Source: an uncultured Spirochaetaceae bacterium (GTDB lineage Bacteria; Spirochaetota; Spirochaetia; Sphaerochaetales; Sphaerochaetaceae). Taken from it: DNA of 55,583 nt. The notes under the pieces were generated by a model. The model was given only the letters and a program-made list of their open reading frames with translations. It was not told the DNA's origin and made no database searches. The stretch covers positions 1 to 55,583 of the forward strand of contig CALXLA010000016.1 in assembly GCA_944389075.1 (NCBI GenBank). The letters run 5' to 3'. Shown here piece after piece: positions 26,472 through 35,129 of this stretch. The translations under genes were made by a program, and so were the position numbers. Within the stretch, counting starts at the first letter, position 1. Every line of letters begins with the position of its first letter.

Positions 26472-27420
26472 TCATGACTTAAGGAAATTCATAACCAGCG
26501 TCACCATGATATCCTTTTCCTCAGGTCTGGATTCAGCAATCATAAGCGTTATTGCAACAAGTGCCCCATTCGATATGACCATCTTCCCTGATGGGGTAAA
26601 GAGCAATCCATTCTTCTGCAGGAATGCAAGGAAGAGAGTCGCCCCTATACGCTTGCAGCCGTCAATGGATAATCCTTAATAAGGAAATACAGAAGCGTTG
26701 CGGCTTTCTCCTCTACTGTCGGATAAACATCCTCTCCGAACACAGACTGATAGACAGAGCCAAGTATTCCCTCCAGTTCCCCTTTCGTCTTCCCTGTGCC
26801 GAAGACATCAGAAGAAAGGCCGAACTTCATCGAATTGATAATCTCTTTGCATTCCTCATAGGAAAGCTGGACATATTCCTTATTGCCTTTCGGTCTGACA
26901 AGGCACTGGTGATCATAGTCATCAAGCAGATCGAGAGCTTCTGTATATCTATTGATGACATCCATGAGTTCAGTTTCATCAGTCTCGGTAAGATGAGCAA
27001 TCATCCTGGTCTGCAGCTCGATTGTCTTTCCCTGGGCTTCCAATAGCCGCTGTTCTCCGCATACCCCTTGAGAAAATAATCATTGAGAACAGAAGTTGCC
27101 CACTTACGGAAAGCAACACCCCGCTTTGATTTCACCCGGTATCCAACAGAGATGATGAGGTCGAGATTATAGTAATCAACTTGATAGGTCTTACCATCAG
27201 AGGCAGTAGTTGCATAATTTGCAACAACTGCTTCTTTATCAAGTTCTCCTTCGGAAAAGATATTCTTTATGTGCCTGGAGACTGTCGATTTGTCCTTCTC
27301 AAAGAGAGAAGCAATCTGATCAAGAGTAAGCCAGACAGTATTCTCTGAAGCGGAAATCCTGACATCCAGCTCGAAAGCTCCATCATGGAACATCACCAAT
27401 ACATTGTTATCAGCGTTCAT
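26472..27420 (-). pseudogene. rhuM: RhuM/Fic-type virulence protein, frameshifted
   Basis: Three consecutive pieces in different frames rebuild one RhuM-family protein with a C-terminal Fic/Doc-like domain. Piece one (from ATG 27420) has VWLTLDQIASLFEKDKSTVSRHI and YRVKSKRGVAFRKWATSVLNDY, the DNA-binding N-terminus. Piece two resumes with RLLEAQGKTIELQTRM and reaches EEKAATLLYFLIKDYP. Piece three is IDGCKRIGATLFLAFLQKNG...ALVAITLMIAESRPEEKD, ending at TGA 26474-26472. The Fic-type motif is also altered (GCKR for GNKR). At least two frameshifts mean it is dead. GGGGAG precedes the start, and it follows the FtsK-like gene by 20 bases, so they were an operon. Confidence 0.85.
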
Positions 27421-27440
27421 GATTCTCCCCTTCTTCTGGC

Positions 27441-28454
27441 TTATTTGGCAACAAAAACCTTCATCCTTATAGGTTCTTTGCCATATCTATTTAAAAACAT
27501 AAAATCCTCTGGATAATATAAATACATTGCATCTGTTGTGTTGATTAAAACCCTGCTCTGTATAGAAGACTCAGTTCTGAAAGCAACACAAGCCGGAATG
27601 TTGTTGAGGAGGGTCGCTGTGATTGCAGCGCAAGAGACTATTGTAGATGAAAGAATAATATGAACACCCGCAGCCATCGCTTTAGCAGCTATTTTCTGCA
27701 TAATATAAGTCTCAAAGTCATGACCACAGTAATTCATCACATCATTAAGATCCTTGACAATCAGAACAAGATATGGGAGCTTATCGTTTGATTTCTTGTT
27801 GTACTCGACAATATTCTTGACTTCTGCATCTACAAGAAGATAGTACCTCCTCATTATCTCATCATTGATCCACTCAAGTGATTCAAACAGCGTTTTGCAA
27901 TCCTTTATAAGAGTGTCATAAAGATATGGGCTATCTGAATATCTTTCAAAATAATTACCTGCTATATCTGCAAGGATAAACCTAACTTCTTCCGGTGTTC
28001 TCTTTGCAATTATGGATGCAATAGCATTATCAAGCATAATCAGCTGCCCTGAATTACCACTGCCTGCTATCAATAGATGTGGCATATAATGAAGATCGAT
28101 TATTGCTTTATGTCCATTTTCCTTTCTTCCAAGTAAAATAGGCAATATACAGCTACTTTTCTTCAGGCTCTCAGATACAGAATCGAAATGTACCTCTCTA
28201 GGGCATAAATCAGGGAACTCTACATTGAGATAGCCATCTTCTTTCCTGATTTTCACTGGATAGCCAAGTTCTGCAGACAGTACATTCTCAACGCTATACA
28301 GCCTATTTAAAGATATCCTTGGAGATGACAGGATGCAAAATCTCATAACATCATATGAATAGCCTTTATGTTTATTGTAAAACTCAGCTTTGATCTTTGC
28401 GTTCCGAAGTGCCATGATTATCTTCTGCTCTATTTCATGATAACTGTTCTGCAT
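27441..28454 (-). CDS. FtsK/SpoIIIE-like protein with degenerate ATPase motifs (copy A)
   Basis: A 337-residue protein matching the soluble FtsK/SpoIIIE motor without its membrane or gamma domains. Residues 30-80 resemble the FtsK alpha region. MPHLLIAG (124-131) leads into the P-loop position, but this reads GSGNSGQL where FtsK has the GTTGSGKS type: the ATP-binding Lys and Ser are gone. The Walker B position LVLIVKDLND lacks the usual DE pair. Downstream, RRYYLL, AKAMAAGVHIILSS, NNIPACVAFRTESSIQSRVLI and FMFLNRYGKEPIRMKVFV follow the FtsK order. It should not hydrolyse ATP by the normal mechanism. ATG 28454 is preferred; the upstream extension overlaps the divergent UDG-like gene. The frame itself is intact. 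Confidence 0.8.
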   Translation of the reverse strand: MQNSYHEIEQKIIMALRNAKIKAEFYNKHKGYSYDVMRFCILSSPRISLNRLYSVENVLSAELGYPVKIRKEDGYLNVEFPDLCPREVHFDSVSESLKKSSCILPILLGRKENGHKAIIDLHYMPHLLIAGSGNSGQLIMLDNAIASIIAKRTPEEVRFILADIAGNYFERYSDSPYLYDTLIKDCKTLFESLEWINDEIMRRYYLLVDAEVKNIVEYNKKSNDKLPYLVLIVKDLNDVMNYCGHDFETYIMQKIAAKAMAAGVHIILSSTIVSCAAITATLLNNIPACVAFRTESSIQSRVLINTTDAMYLYYPEDFMFLNRYGKEPIRMKVFVAK

Positions 28455-28552
28455 ATCTTCAATTCTAACTAACAGATGTTTCCACAACAACAAAATAAGT
28501 AAAATGAGGTTGGTTTCCCATAACAAACAATGTAGATTACGTTGGAGGGAAG

Positions 28553-29220
28553 TTGAAGTATATGAACAGATCAAAGTTTAATGAAGTAATATTTATTCCT
28601 TGGGTTGGAGAAAAACTATGAGAGGGGCGGATCGTGGCATAAGCGTATACTTGCACTCGGTGATAGTCACTATTGTCAGGATAATGATTGTCAAACATGT
28701 GGGGTTTTAGGCTCTGCTCCAGAAGAAATGGGTGATTGTAGGAATCTGACATGCGACGTAGTAAAATCTTTTCTTGATACAAGTTCATGTTTTGAAGGGT
28801 GGAAAAATACATTCAAACGCTTTTCCGGCCTACTAGCAGGAGGTCATAAAAACAACTCCCGAAGAAGATTCTGAAATCTGGGGAAGCATAGCCTTTTATA
28901 ATTTTATACAGACTGCAATCATACAAGGTCCACGAACTGCATATACAGAAGAAGCCTATAAGAAGTCACTCCCAATGTTTTGGACAGTAATCAATCAATT
29001 AAAGCCAAGACTTGTTTTGGTATGGGGAGAACGAACTTGGAATGAACTTCCATCCGACGGATGGCAATAGATTGATCTGGGCATAGAAGGCGACATAACC
29101 GCAGGAAAATATACAAACAGGGATACTGATGCGCTTTTCCTTTTAGTATGGCATCCCTCAGCCGGCTTAAGTTATGAGAAATGGACTCCGATTGTCAAAC
29201 GAGCAATTGAGCTCGCCTGA
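28553..29220 (+). pseudogene. Uracil-DNA-glycosylase-fold protein, broken (copy A)
   Basis: Three frame pieces join into one protein of about 220 residues. The start (TTG 28553 or ATG 28562, GGAGGG at 28544-28549) reads FIPWVGEK and stops. A second frame continues YERGGSWHKRILALGDSHYC and a CxxCG region to about 28870. A third frame carries EEDSEIWGSIAFYNFIQTAI, KPRLVLVWGERTWNEL, then an in-frame TAG, then LVWHPSAGLSYEKW to the stop at 29220. The LGDSHY, VLVWG and HPSAG order fits the uracil-DNA glycosylase-like superfamily (assignment by pattern). Two frameshifts, one beside an A run, plus one nonsense codon. Divergent from the FtsK-like gene. Confidence 0.75.
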
Positions 29221-29253
29221 CTTTTTCATTTCCTTAAAGAAGTAAATGTTTCT

Positions 29254-29550
29254 TCATGACATACTTCCACCGTAAAGATTATATGTCTCTTTGATCGTCC
29301 ATTTGATATCCTCAACTACAGACTCAGGCTCAAGAATTTTAATCACAGGACTGTTCTTCATAATCCATCGCTCAAGTTCCCAGAGAACTCTTGTCCTGAC
29401 AGTGAATATGATAGCTCTGTTATCAAGAGTTTCGATATCAACGGAATCAGGCCAATCCTGCTCCTTATAATAAATAGGCTTGTTCGGAATCTATCAGAAG
29501 CTGTACCGTTACAGGCTCAATCTCCTTATTTTGAAAGGATATAGAGCTTC
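29254..29550 (-). pseudogene. WYL-domain regulator remnant (C-terminal part)
   Basis: Minus-strand frames give EIEPVTVQLLIDSEQAYLL, a frameshift at the TTATTATAAGG run, then KEQDWPDSVDIE, RAIIFTVRTRVLWELERWIM and ILEPESVVEDIKWTIKETY up to TGA 29256-29254. This matches the end of WYL-type regulators and lines up with the intact WYL protein at 49844-50818 (WPDSVKIED, IFTVRTTGKYWLKRWVLSLG, FLEPEFIRDEI). The N-terminal DNA-binding part is gone. The upper boundary is approximate. The rest up to 29688 holds no recognisable gene. Confidence 0.75.
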
Positions 29551-29688
29551 ATTCTGCATATTTAGAGAGGAAAGGGCCCAAAATACATGATGAGCCTACA
29601 ATTTCTCAGGTGTTTTTAGTACGAAGGAATCTGAAAGCTTATGGGCACATATCAAGGAAAAGCGATAGAATTGCAGAAAGGAGGCACT

Positions 29689-31944
29689 ATGAAAGATTCC
29701 AGGATCCGTGAACTGATAAGCAATATGACACTTGAGGAGAAAGCAGGCCTGCTTTCCGGAAAGGACTTCTGGCATACGAAGCCGGTCGAGAGGCTTGGCA
29801 TTCCTTCTATGATGGTATCTGATGGACCTCATGGACTGAGAAAGCAAGTCGATGATGAAGATGCAGGATTCAATGAATCAATCGAAGCCATATGCTTTCC
29901 TGCAGGATGTGCCGCGGCATCATCTTTCGATACAGACACGATGAACATGATCGGCAAGGCAATCGGACATGAGTGCCAGGCTGAGGATGTAGGCGTGATC
30001 CTAGGACCGGCGGTGAATATAAAGCGCTCGCCTCTTTGCGGAAGGAACTTCGAATATTACTCGGAAGACCCATGTCTGGCAGGGAAGCTGGCAGCAGCAT
30101 TCATCAATGGCGTCCAGTCCGAAGGCGTGGGAACAAGCATCAAGCACTTTGCGGCGAACAGCCAGGAAAAGGAGCGCATGAGCATCAGCAGCGAAGTAAG
30201 CGAAAGGACTCTCAGGGAAATATACCTTCCTGCATTCGAAACTGCTGTGAAAGAGTCAAAGCCATGGACTGTCATGTGCTCATACAACAAAGTCAATGGC
30301 ACTTATTCCGCTGAGAACAGCTGGCTTCTCAATACAGTGCTGCGCGACGAATGGGGATTCAATGGTTTTGTGGTATCGGACTGGGGTGCTGTCAATGACA
30401 GGGCAAAGGATGTAGCGGCTGGACTGGATCTTGAGATGCCCGGATCAGATGGCATAAACGATGCACTGATTGTAAAAGCCGTCAAGGATGGCAAGCTTGA
30501 TGAGAAAGCCGTGGATAAGGCTGCCGAGAACATCCTGAGAATCGTCTTCAGATACCTTGAATCCAGAAAGGAAGGAATCGCATTCGATAAGGAAAAGGAT
30601 CATGAGATAGCAAGGAGAGCCGCAGAGGATTCCATCGTCCTGCTTTCCAACTCAGGCATTCTTCCGCTCGGCAGCAGGAAGAAGATCGCTTTCATCGGGG
30701 GTTTTGCCTCTAAGCCAAGATTCCAGGGAGGCGGAAGCTCCCATATCAAGGCATACAAAGCAGATAGTGCACTGGAAGCCGCAGCAGAATACAATGTCAT
30801 TTTCTCCCAGGGTTTTGATGCGGAGACAGGAAAATCAGATAAAAAGATGCTTGGCGATGCAGTGCGGATAGCAAAAAATGCGAATATCATAGTGCTGTTC
30901 CTCGGGCTTCCTGACACCTACGAATCCGAAGGCTACGACAGGAGCCATATGAGGCTTCCTGATGATGAGAACAGACTGTTTGATGCACTTTATGAAGTGA
31001 ACAGGAATATTGTTGTAGTACTCAGCAATGGTTCCCCTGTCGAGATGCCATGGAAGGATAAGGCAGAAGCTATCGTGGAATCATATCTTGCGGGAGAAGC
31101 TTCAGGCAAGGCTGTCGTGGACATTCTCTTCGGCAAAGCAAATCCATCTGGACATCTTGCAGAGACCTTCCCTATCCGTCTTGAGGATACACCTTCTTAT
31201 CTGTTCTATGGAGGAGAGCTTGGCAAGGCATCATATGCTGAAGGTATATTCGTCGGCTACAGATACTATGACAAGAAGAAAATGGATGTCCTTTTCCCAT
31301 TCGGTCATGGGCTGAGCTATACGACATTCTCCTACAGCAACCTGAAAGTCACCAGTACAGGAAACAACACGTTCTCAGTCTCAGTCGATGTTGAAAACAC
31401 AGGGAACATGGATGGTAAGGCATCTGTGCAGCTTTATGTAAGAAATCCTGAAACAGGCTCAATGATAAGACCTGTGAGAGAGCTCAGGGACTTTGCGAAA
31501 GTATCACTCAAAACAGGAGAAGAGAAAACTGTATCATTCACTCTGCCAGAAAGAGCTTTCACCTACTTTGATGAGGAGTCGAGAAAATTCGAGACTGAAA
31601 GCGGCATCTATGGCATAGAAATCGGGGACAGCTCAAGGAATATCCTTCTTTCCCATGACGTTGAAATCACAGCAACCAAGAAGCCGGGAAAAATCAATGC
31701 GGATACAATAATCTCCGACATACTAGCCGATGATATCGGGAAGGAAGCGCTTTCCGATGTGCTGAAAAGCGTAAGCCTTACAGGCGGCGGAGACTCATCC
31801 TCTCTTGGGGAAGGCACAGATGAGATGATGAGGCAGATGCTGTCATCGCTTCCGCTCCATGCAATAATATCATTCTCAGGCGGTAAAGCGGATATGCAGA
31901 CTGTAGAGAGAATCATCGAGAAGGTTAATGCCGGAAGATGCTGA
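29689..31944 (+). CDS. Glycoside hydrolase family 3 beta-glucosidase
   Basis: A 751-residue GH3 enzyme cleaving beta-linked glucosyl or xylosyl residues, apparently cytoplasmic since no signal peptide is present. The barrel domain has LLSGKDFWHT, MMVSDGPHGLR, GRNFEYYSEDP, the KHF substrate motif (152-154) and the nucleophile in GFVVSDWGAV (Asp231). The alpha/beta sandwich follows (ILPLGSRKKIAFIGG; GGGSSHI), then the fibronectin-III-like C-terminus (LFPFGHGLSYTTFSYS; VSVDVENTGNMDGKASVQLYV). ATG 29689 has AAAGGAGG at 29678-29685. An extra tail of about 70 residues (INADTIISDILADDIGKEAL...) follows the FnIII domain. The end overlaps the glycosylase gene by seven bases. Confidence 0.93.
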   Translation: MKDSRIRELISNMTLEEKAGLLSGKDFWHTKPVERLGIPSMMVSDGPHGLRKQVDDEDAGFNESIEAICFPAGCAAASSFDTDTMNMIGKAIGHECQAEDVGVILGPAVNIKRSPLCGRNFEYYSEDPCLAGKLAAAFINGVQSEGVGTSIKHFAANSQEKERMSISSEVSERTLREIYLPAFETAVKESKPWTVMCSYNKVNGTYSAENSWLLNTVLRDEWGFNGFVVSDWGAVNDRAKDVAAGLDLEMPGSDGINDALIVKAVKDGKLDEKAVDKAAENILRIVFRYLESRKEGIAFDKEKDHEIARRAAEDSIVLLSNSGILPLGSRKKIAFIGGFASKPRFQGGGSSHIKAYKADSALEAAAEYNVIFSQGFDAETGKSDKKMLGDAVRIAKNANIIVLFLGLPDTYESEGYDRSHMRLPDDENRLFDALYEVNRNIVVVLSNGSPVEMPWKDKAEAIVESYLAGEASGKAVVDILFGKANPSGHLAETFPIRLEDTPSYLFYGGELGKASYAEGIFVGYRYYDKKKMDVLFPFGHGLSYTTFSYSNLKVTSTGNNTFSVSVDVENTGNMDGKASVQLYVRNPETGSMIRPVRELRDFAKVSLKTGEEKTVSFTLPERAFTYFDEESRKFETESGIYGIEIGDSSRNILLSHDVEITATKKPGKINADTIISDILADDIGKEALSDVLKSVSLTGGGDSSSLGEGTDEMMRQMLSSLPLHAIISFSGGKADMQTVERIIEKVNAGRC

Positions 31945-32399
31945 TTCATCCTTTCAAGCCTATCTGGGACAGCGAGTCAAGGATTCTCATCCTTGGCTCC
32001 TTCCCTTCCATGAAATCCAGAGAGGAAGGCTTCTATTACGGACACCCAAGAAACAGGTTCTGGCCTGTGATGGAAAGGCTTTTCGATGCAGAGCTGAGGA
32101 ATACGGAGGAAAAGACAGCGTTCCTCCTGTCGCATCACATAGCACTGAGCGATGTGATTGCCCAGTGCGATATCACAAAGTCCGCAGATGCATCCATAAG
32201 GAACGCAGTACCGCAGGATCTGGCAGGAATCATATCCTCATCAAGAATCTCAGCAGTATATGCAAATGGCTCGAAAGCCGCAGAGCTTTACAGAAGATTC
32301 TTCGATGGGAATATCATACAGCTGCCATCCACATCGCCTGCGAATGCGGCATGGACTCTCGACAGGCTCTGCGATGAATGGAAGCAAATACTGTCTTAA
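31938..32399 (+). CDS. DNA-deoxyinosine (hypoxanthine) glycosylase, UDG family 6
   Basis: A 153-residue enzyme of the uracil-DNA glycosylase superfamily, family 6, which removes deaminated adenine (hypoxanthine) from DNA. The hallmarks are ILILGSFPSMKSREEGFYYGHPRNRFWPVM near the start and PSTSPANAAWTLDRLCDEW at the end. The ATG overlaps the GH3 stop, so it is probably translated from the GH3 transcript, an odd pairing of sugar hydrolysis and DNA repair. Length matches the family. Confidence 0.9.
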   Translation: MLIHPFKPIWDSESRILILGSFPSMKSREEGFYYGHPRNRFWPVMERLFDAELRNTEEKTAFLLSHHIALSDVIAQCDITKSADASIRNAVPQDLAGIISSSRISAVYANGSKAAELYRRFFDGNIIQLPSTSPANAAWTLDRLCDEWKQILS

Positions 32400-32623
32400 A
32401 GTTCGAATTTATAGAAATATGATCTTTTGAAAGCTGAAACAGGCTTTCTTTTCGGCTGCTATTCTTCATGGCAGAAAAGAATATACTATCTTTGTCCTTT
32501 GAAAGTTCTTCTATGAGCCTTGTTTTCCCTATCCTACGCCGGACATAGATTATTGCAAATTCGAAATTCCCCGTTCTGTATCTGTTTTCAAGGTCTTTGA
32601 TCTCATTCTCTTGCTATAAACAT
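32400..32623 (-). pseudogene. Archaeal-type AAA ATPase (DUF234 family) N-terminal remnant
   Basis: From ATG 32623, preceded by GGAG, the minus strand reads MFIARE, hits a stop, and in a shifted frame continues EIKDLENRYRTGNFEFAIIYVRRRIGKTRLIEEL...IFFSA. This is the start of the common ATPase family with a GRRRVGKT-type Walker A, here VRRRIGKT. Only about 70 residues survive before the frame enters the antisense of the glycosylase gene. A relic. Confidence 0.65.
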
Positions 32624-32880
32624 GGTCTTCTCCTGCTTTCTGATTATATGAGACAACACATGACAGCAATATTACAAACTAGTAGTTTACGATATGGTAG
32701 ATTATAAGCTTGTAACCATTATTTCCAGCAGTAAAAATATGATAGAAGAGTACCCTCAAGATTCTGAAAGCATGGAAGATTCTGTCTCACTCTGGATGGC
32801 CAATATTATAGCCTTCTGTTCTGGCGCAAGGATGACATGATAGATTGCGACTCATGAATCCGTATTCCTTAGTTATCGTT
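32624..32880. other. Intergenic debris
   Basis: No supported gene, RNA or repeat. Short open frames here have no recognisable features. The stretch lies between an ATPase remnant and an IS110 remnant and is probably decayed mobile-element DNA. Confidence 0.4.
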
Positions 32881-33201
32881 TTACACATAAAACCTGTCTG
32901 GCAAGAACCAAGAAAAGCCAGCAGCCTCTGCTTTGTCTGCTACAGCTTCCTCTTTAGGCTGTTGCATGCCCTTGTGAACTCTCTTATCCTCGTCATCAGG
33001 CACATAGACGAACCGGTATGCATCAATTAGTGCCATCACACGCATCTTCGCATCACACCTGTCTGTCTTCTTCCTCTTGTCAGAGCTTGACTTCTCTGTT
33101 GTCGCAGGGGCCATGATCACGCAGTCATAGCCTTTCTTCTGCCCCCAGCAAGCCCCATAGCCTACAGGCCCAGCCTCAGCCCCGATCAGGAAGCGGCAAT
33201 C
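32881..33201 (-). pseudogene. IS110-family transposase N-terminal remnant
   Basis: In frame after a TGA at 33204-33202 the minus strand reads FLIGAEAGPVGYGACWGQKKGYDCVIMAP, then KKTDRCDAKMRVMAL and VYVPDDEDKRVHKG, and ends QQPKEEAVADKAEAAG. EAGPxGYG, the VxAP strand and KTDRxDA are the DEDD-domain signature of IS110 transposases. The N-terminal Asp strand and the whole C-terminal Ser domain are missing, so this is a fossil. No ends were recognised. Confidence 0.7.
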
Positions 33202-33258
33202 TCAGTATGCAGCCGAATTCAAGTTTCCTGCAAAACCAAGGAGGTCACTTCATATTGT

Positions 33259-34341
33259 CTAGATGTGCTCGCTGTAGACAATCTGAGGCCTTAAAACGGA
33301 ACCCTGGATGAAGACATCAGCGATGCTGAACATCTCAACGCGCACCTGCCTGACATCCTTTATATCCTGAAATGCCATTATATCTATCGCAGAAAGCGAT
33401 GAAGGAAGGGTAATGACCTCGATTGAAGCATCCTTAAATGCCTCCTCTTCGATCGCACTGATACCCTGAGGAAGAATCAATGCCTTGAGAGAAGTGCCTT
33501 CAAACGCTCTTTTACCTATTGAGCTTGTTCCTGCAGGGATGAAATATACATCATCTTTCTTCCTTTTCGGATACATCATCAGCGTCTTCGAGCCTCTGCT
33601 GAATACGACTCCTGAAAGCGACTGATAAACCTTATTGCCATTATCGACATTGATCTCTTCTGCATTGACTGCATTCTCAACAAGACCTTCCTTCAGGCTT
33701 TCAGGAATATTGATTCTCTTCAGCGAAGACGGAAAGAGAGGCTCCATGCCTATGGCAATCTTCTCAATACCGGAAGGAACCGAGAAAATCGTCCTATTGC
33801 ATGCCGGCGGATAGAAAAGAAGGGTCTTCCCTGAATAGAGGACGCCATCGGAAGCGCCGCTCCCGGAGAATTCCTCAAGAACAGGAAGCTGCGAAGGAAG
33901 CACCGGGAATGATGTCAGCCTGCCTGATACATGGAAAACCTTTATGCTGCAGCCTGCGGCGAATGCGTTCTCATCGACTTTCGTGACGGTATCAGGACAC
34001 ATTAATTCATCACCGGCTTTCTTAGGAGGATAGAAGACAAGCGTCTTCATCTGCTTGTCATACAGCACGCCATCGCATGATACGAACCTGCGGCTATCTA
34101 TCTCGATCTGCTCTAAATATCTCAGGCTTCCGAAAAGCTCAGGATCTATGGACTCGATTGATTTCGGCAGCGATATGCTTCTGACCTTCAGGCTCTTCCT
34201 GACAAGCCCCTTGCCTATCTCCACAGGAACAAATTCCCCGATAGTCTCAGGGATCACGAGATTCTCAGCATCTCCATAGTATTTAGTGACAGAACACTTA
34301 TCCTTGCTAGTCTTCCTGACTTCAAAATCATCTATCCGCAT
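33259..34341 (-). CDS. BspA-type leucine-rich repeat protein
   Basis: A 360-residue protein built from LRR_5 (BspA-like) repeats: SLKVRSISLPKSIESIDPELFGSL, TVTKVDENAFAAGCSI, SIGKRAFEGTSLKALILPQGISAIEEEAFKDASIEVITLPSSLSAIDIMAFQDI. Between repeats it has GVLYDKQMKTLVFYPP and GVLYSGKTLLFYPP, the usual spacer hairpins. No signal peptide or anchor, so it appears cytoplasmic, unlike many surface BspA proteins. Its start overlaps the methyltransferase stop by 14 bases, so the two form a minus-strand operon. Binding partner unknown. Confidence 0.85.
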   Translation of the reverse strand: MRIDDFEVRKTSKDKCSVTKYYGDAENLVIPETIGEFVPVEIGKGLVRKSLKVRSISLPKSIESIDPELFGSLRYLEQIEIDSRRFVSCDGVLYDKQMKTLVFYPPKKAGDELMCPDTVTKVDENAFAAGCSIKVFHVSGRLTSFPVLPSQLPVLEEFSGSGASDGVLYSGKTLLFYPPACNRTIFSVPSGIEKIAIGMEPLFPSSLKRINIPESLKEGLVENAVNAEEINVDNGNKVYQSLSGVVFSRGSKTLMMYPKRKKDDVYFIPAGTSSIGKRAFEGTSLKALILPQGISAIEEEAFKDASIEVITLPSSLSAIDIMAFQDIKDVRQVRVEMFSIADVFIQGSVLRPQIVYSEHI

Positions 34342-34930
34342 GCTGAGATCCTACCATACTTGAAGCTGTAATTACAGCATGAGCGCCCATTCTCTTCGCT
34401 ATTCTGCATGATGAGAAGCCATGGCTCTGAAGCATTTTCACAATCTCCTCAGGGGAACGTATTGTTATGATATCGCTTCGCTTTATCCAGTCAGGAGATG
34501 CAGATGGGTCTGTCGCTTCAAGCGCTATTATGATTTTCCCGCCATCGCAAAGAACTCTACGGATTTCGGGGATGGACTTGTCGAGATACCAGTAGCAGAA
34601 CGAATCAAAGGATATGACAGATGAGAAAGATGCCGAAGGAAATGGAATTGATTCCGCAGACGCCTGCAGGACATTTACACATCCCCTCTTCCTTGCAAGC
34701 GCTATGCTCTCTTCCGAGATATCGATGCCATATGCCATTCCATGCGATGAAAGGCGCTTGAGGGCATAACCTGTCCCGATACCTATCTCAAGCACTGGAT
34801 AAGGAACAGAAACAGAATCCAGCACCCAGTCCATGAAGCTTTTATGCATCAGTGACATGAAACGAAGGATCATCCTTCCGCTCCTGCCCCGAGGCGATGA
34901 ACATTGCCTGATATACCAGTCAGAAAGCAT
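34328..34930 (-). CDS. Class I SAM-dependent methyltransferase
   Basis: A 200-residue methyltransferase with PVLEIGIGTGYALKRL (SAM motif I, about 45-60), YGIDISEESIALARKRG (motif II with acidic end), SAESIPFPSASFSSVISFDSFCYW (motif IV region) and EIRRVLCDGGKIIIALE (motif VI). This is the Methyltransf_11 layout acting on small molecules; the substrate cannot be deduced. Overlaps the LRR gene, and the region upstream holds a paired GTATAC site. Confidence 0.85.
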   Translation of the reverse strand: MLSDWYIRQCSSPRGRSGRMILRFMSLMHKSFMDWVLDSVSVPYPVLEIGIGTGYALKRLSSHGMAYGIDISEESIALARKRGCVNVLQASAESIPFPSASFSSVISFDSFCYWYLDKSIPEIRRVLCDGGKIIIALEATDPSASPDWIKRSDIITIRSPEEIVKMLQSHGFSSCRIAKRMGAHAVITASSMVGSQHADR

Positions 34931-34995
34931 ATAAAACTATATCATGCAGAATACAAGGCTGCAAAGATGGCAATGACATCAGCAATAGTTGCTAA

Positions 34996-35011
34996 GTATA
35001 CGCATGTATAC
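34996..35011. promoter_or_regulatory. Paired GTATAC sites, one helical turn apart
   Basis: GTATAC at 34996-35001 and 35006-35011, ten bases start to start, in the 199-base divergent region between the methyltransferase and the sigma-like gene. Each is a palindrome. Suggestive of a dimeric regulator site; no regulator assigned. Confidence 0.35.
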
Positions 35012-35129
35012 CTGAGTATCTGGGATAATTCCTTTCGGTCAAAGATATTGCAATCAGAATATATCAACTGTTTCTTGGCATGCTACCTGCACATGCATTT
35101 CTACCTGCAAAAAGGGAAAAGGAGGGAAT

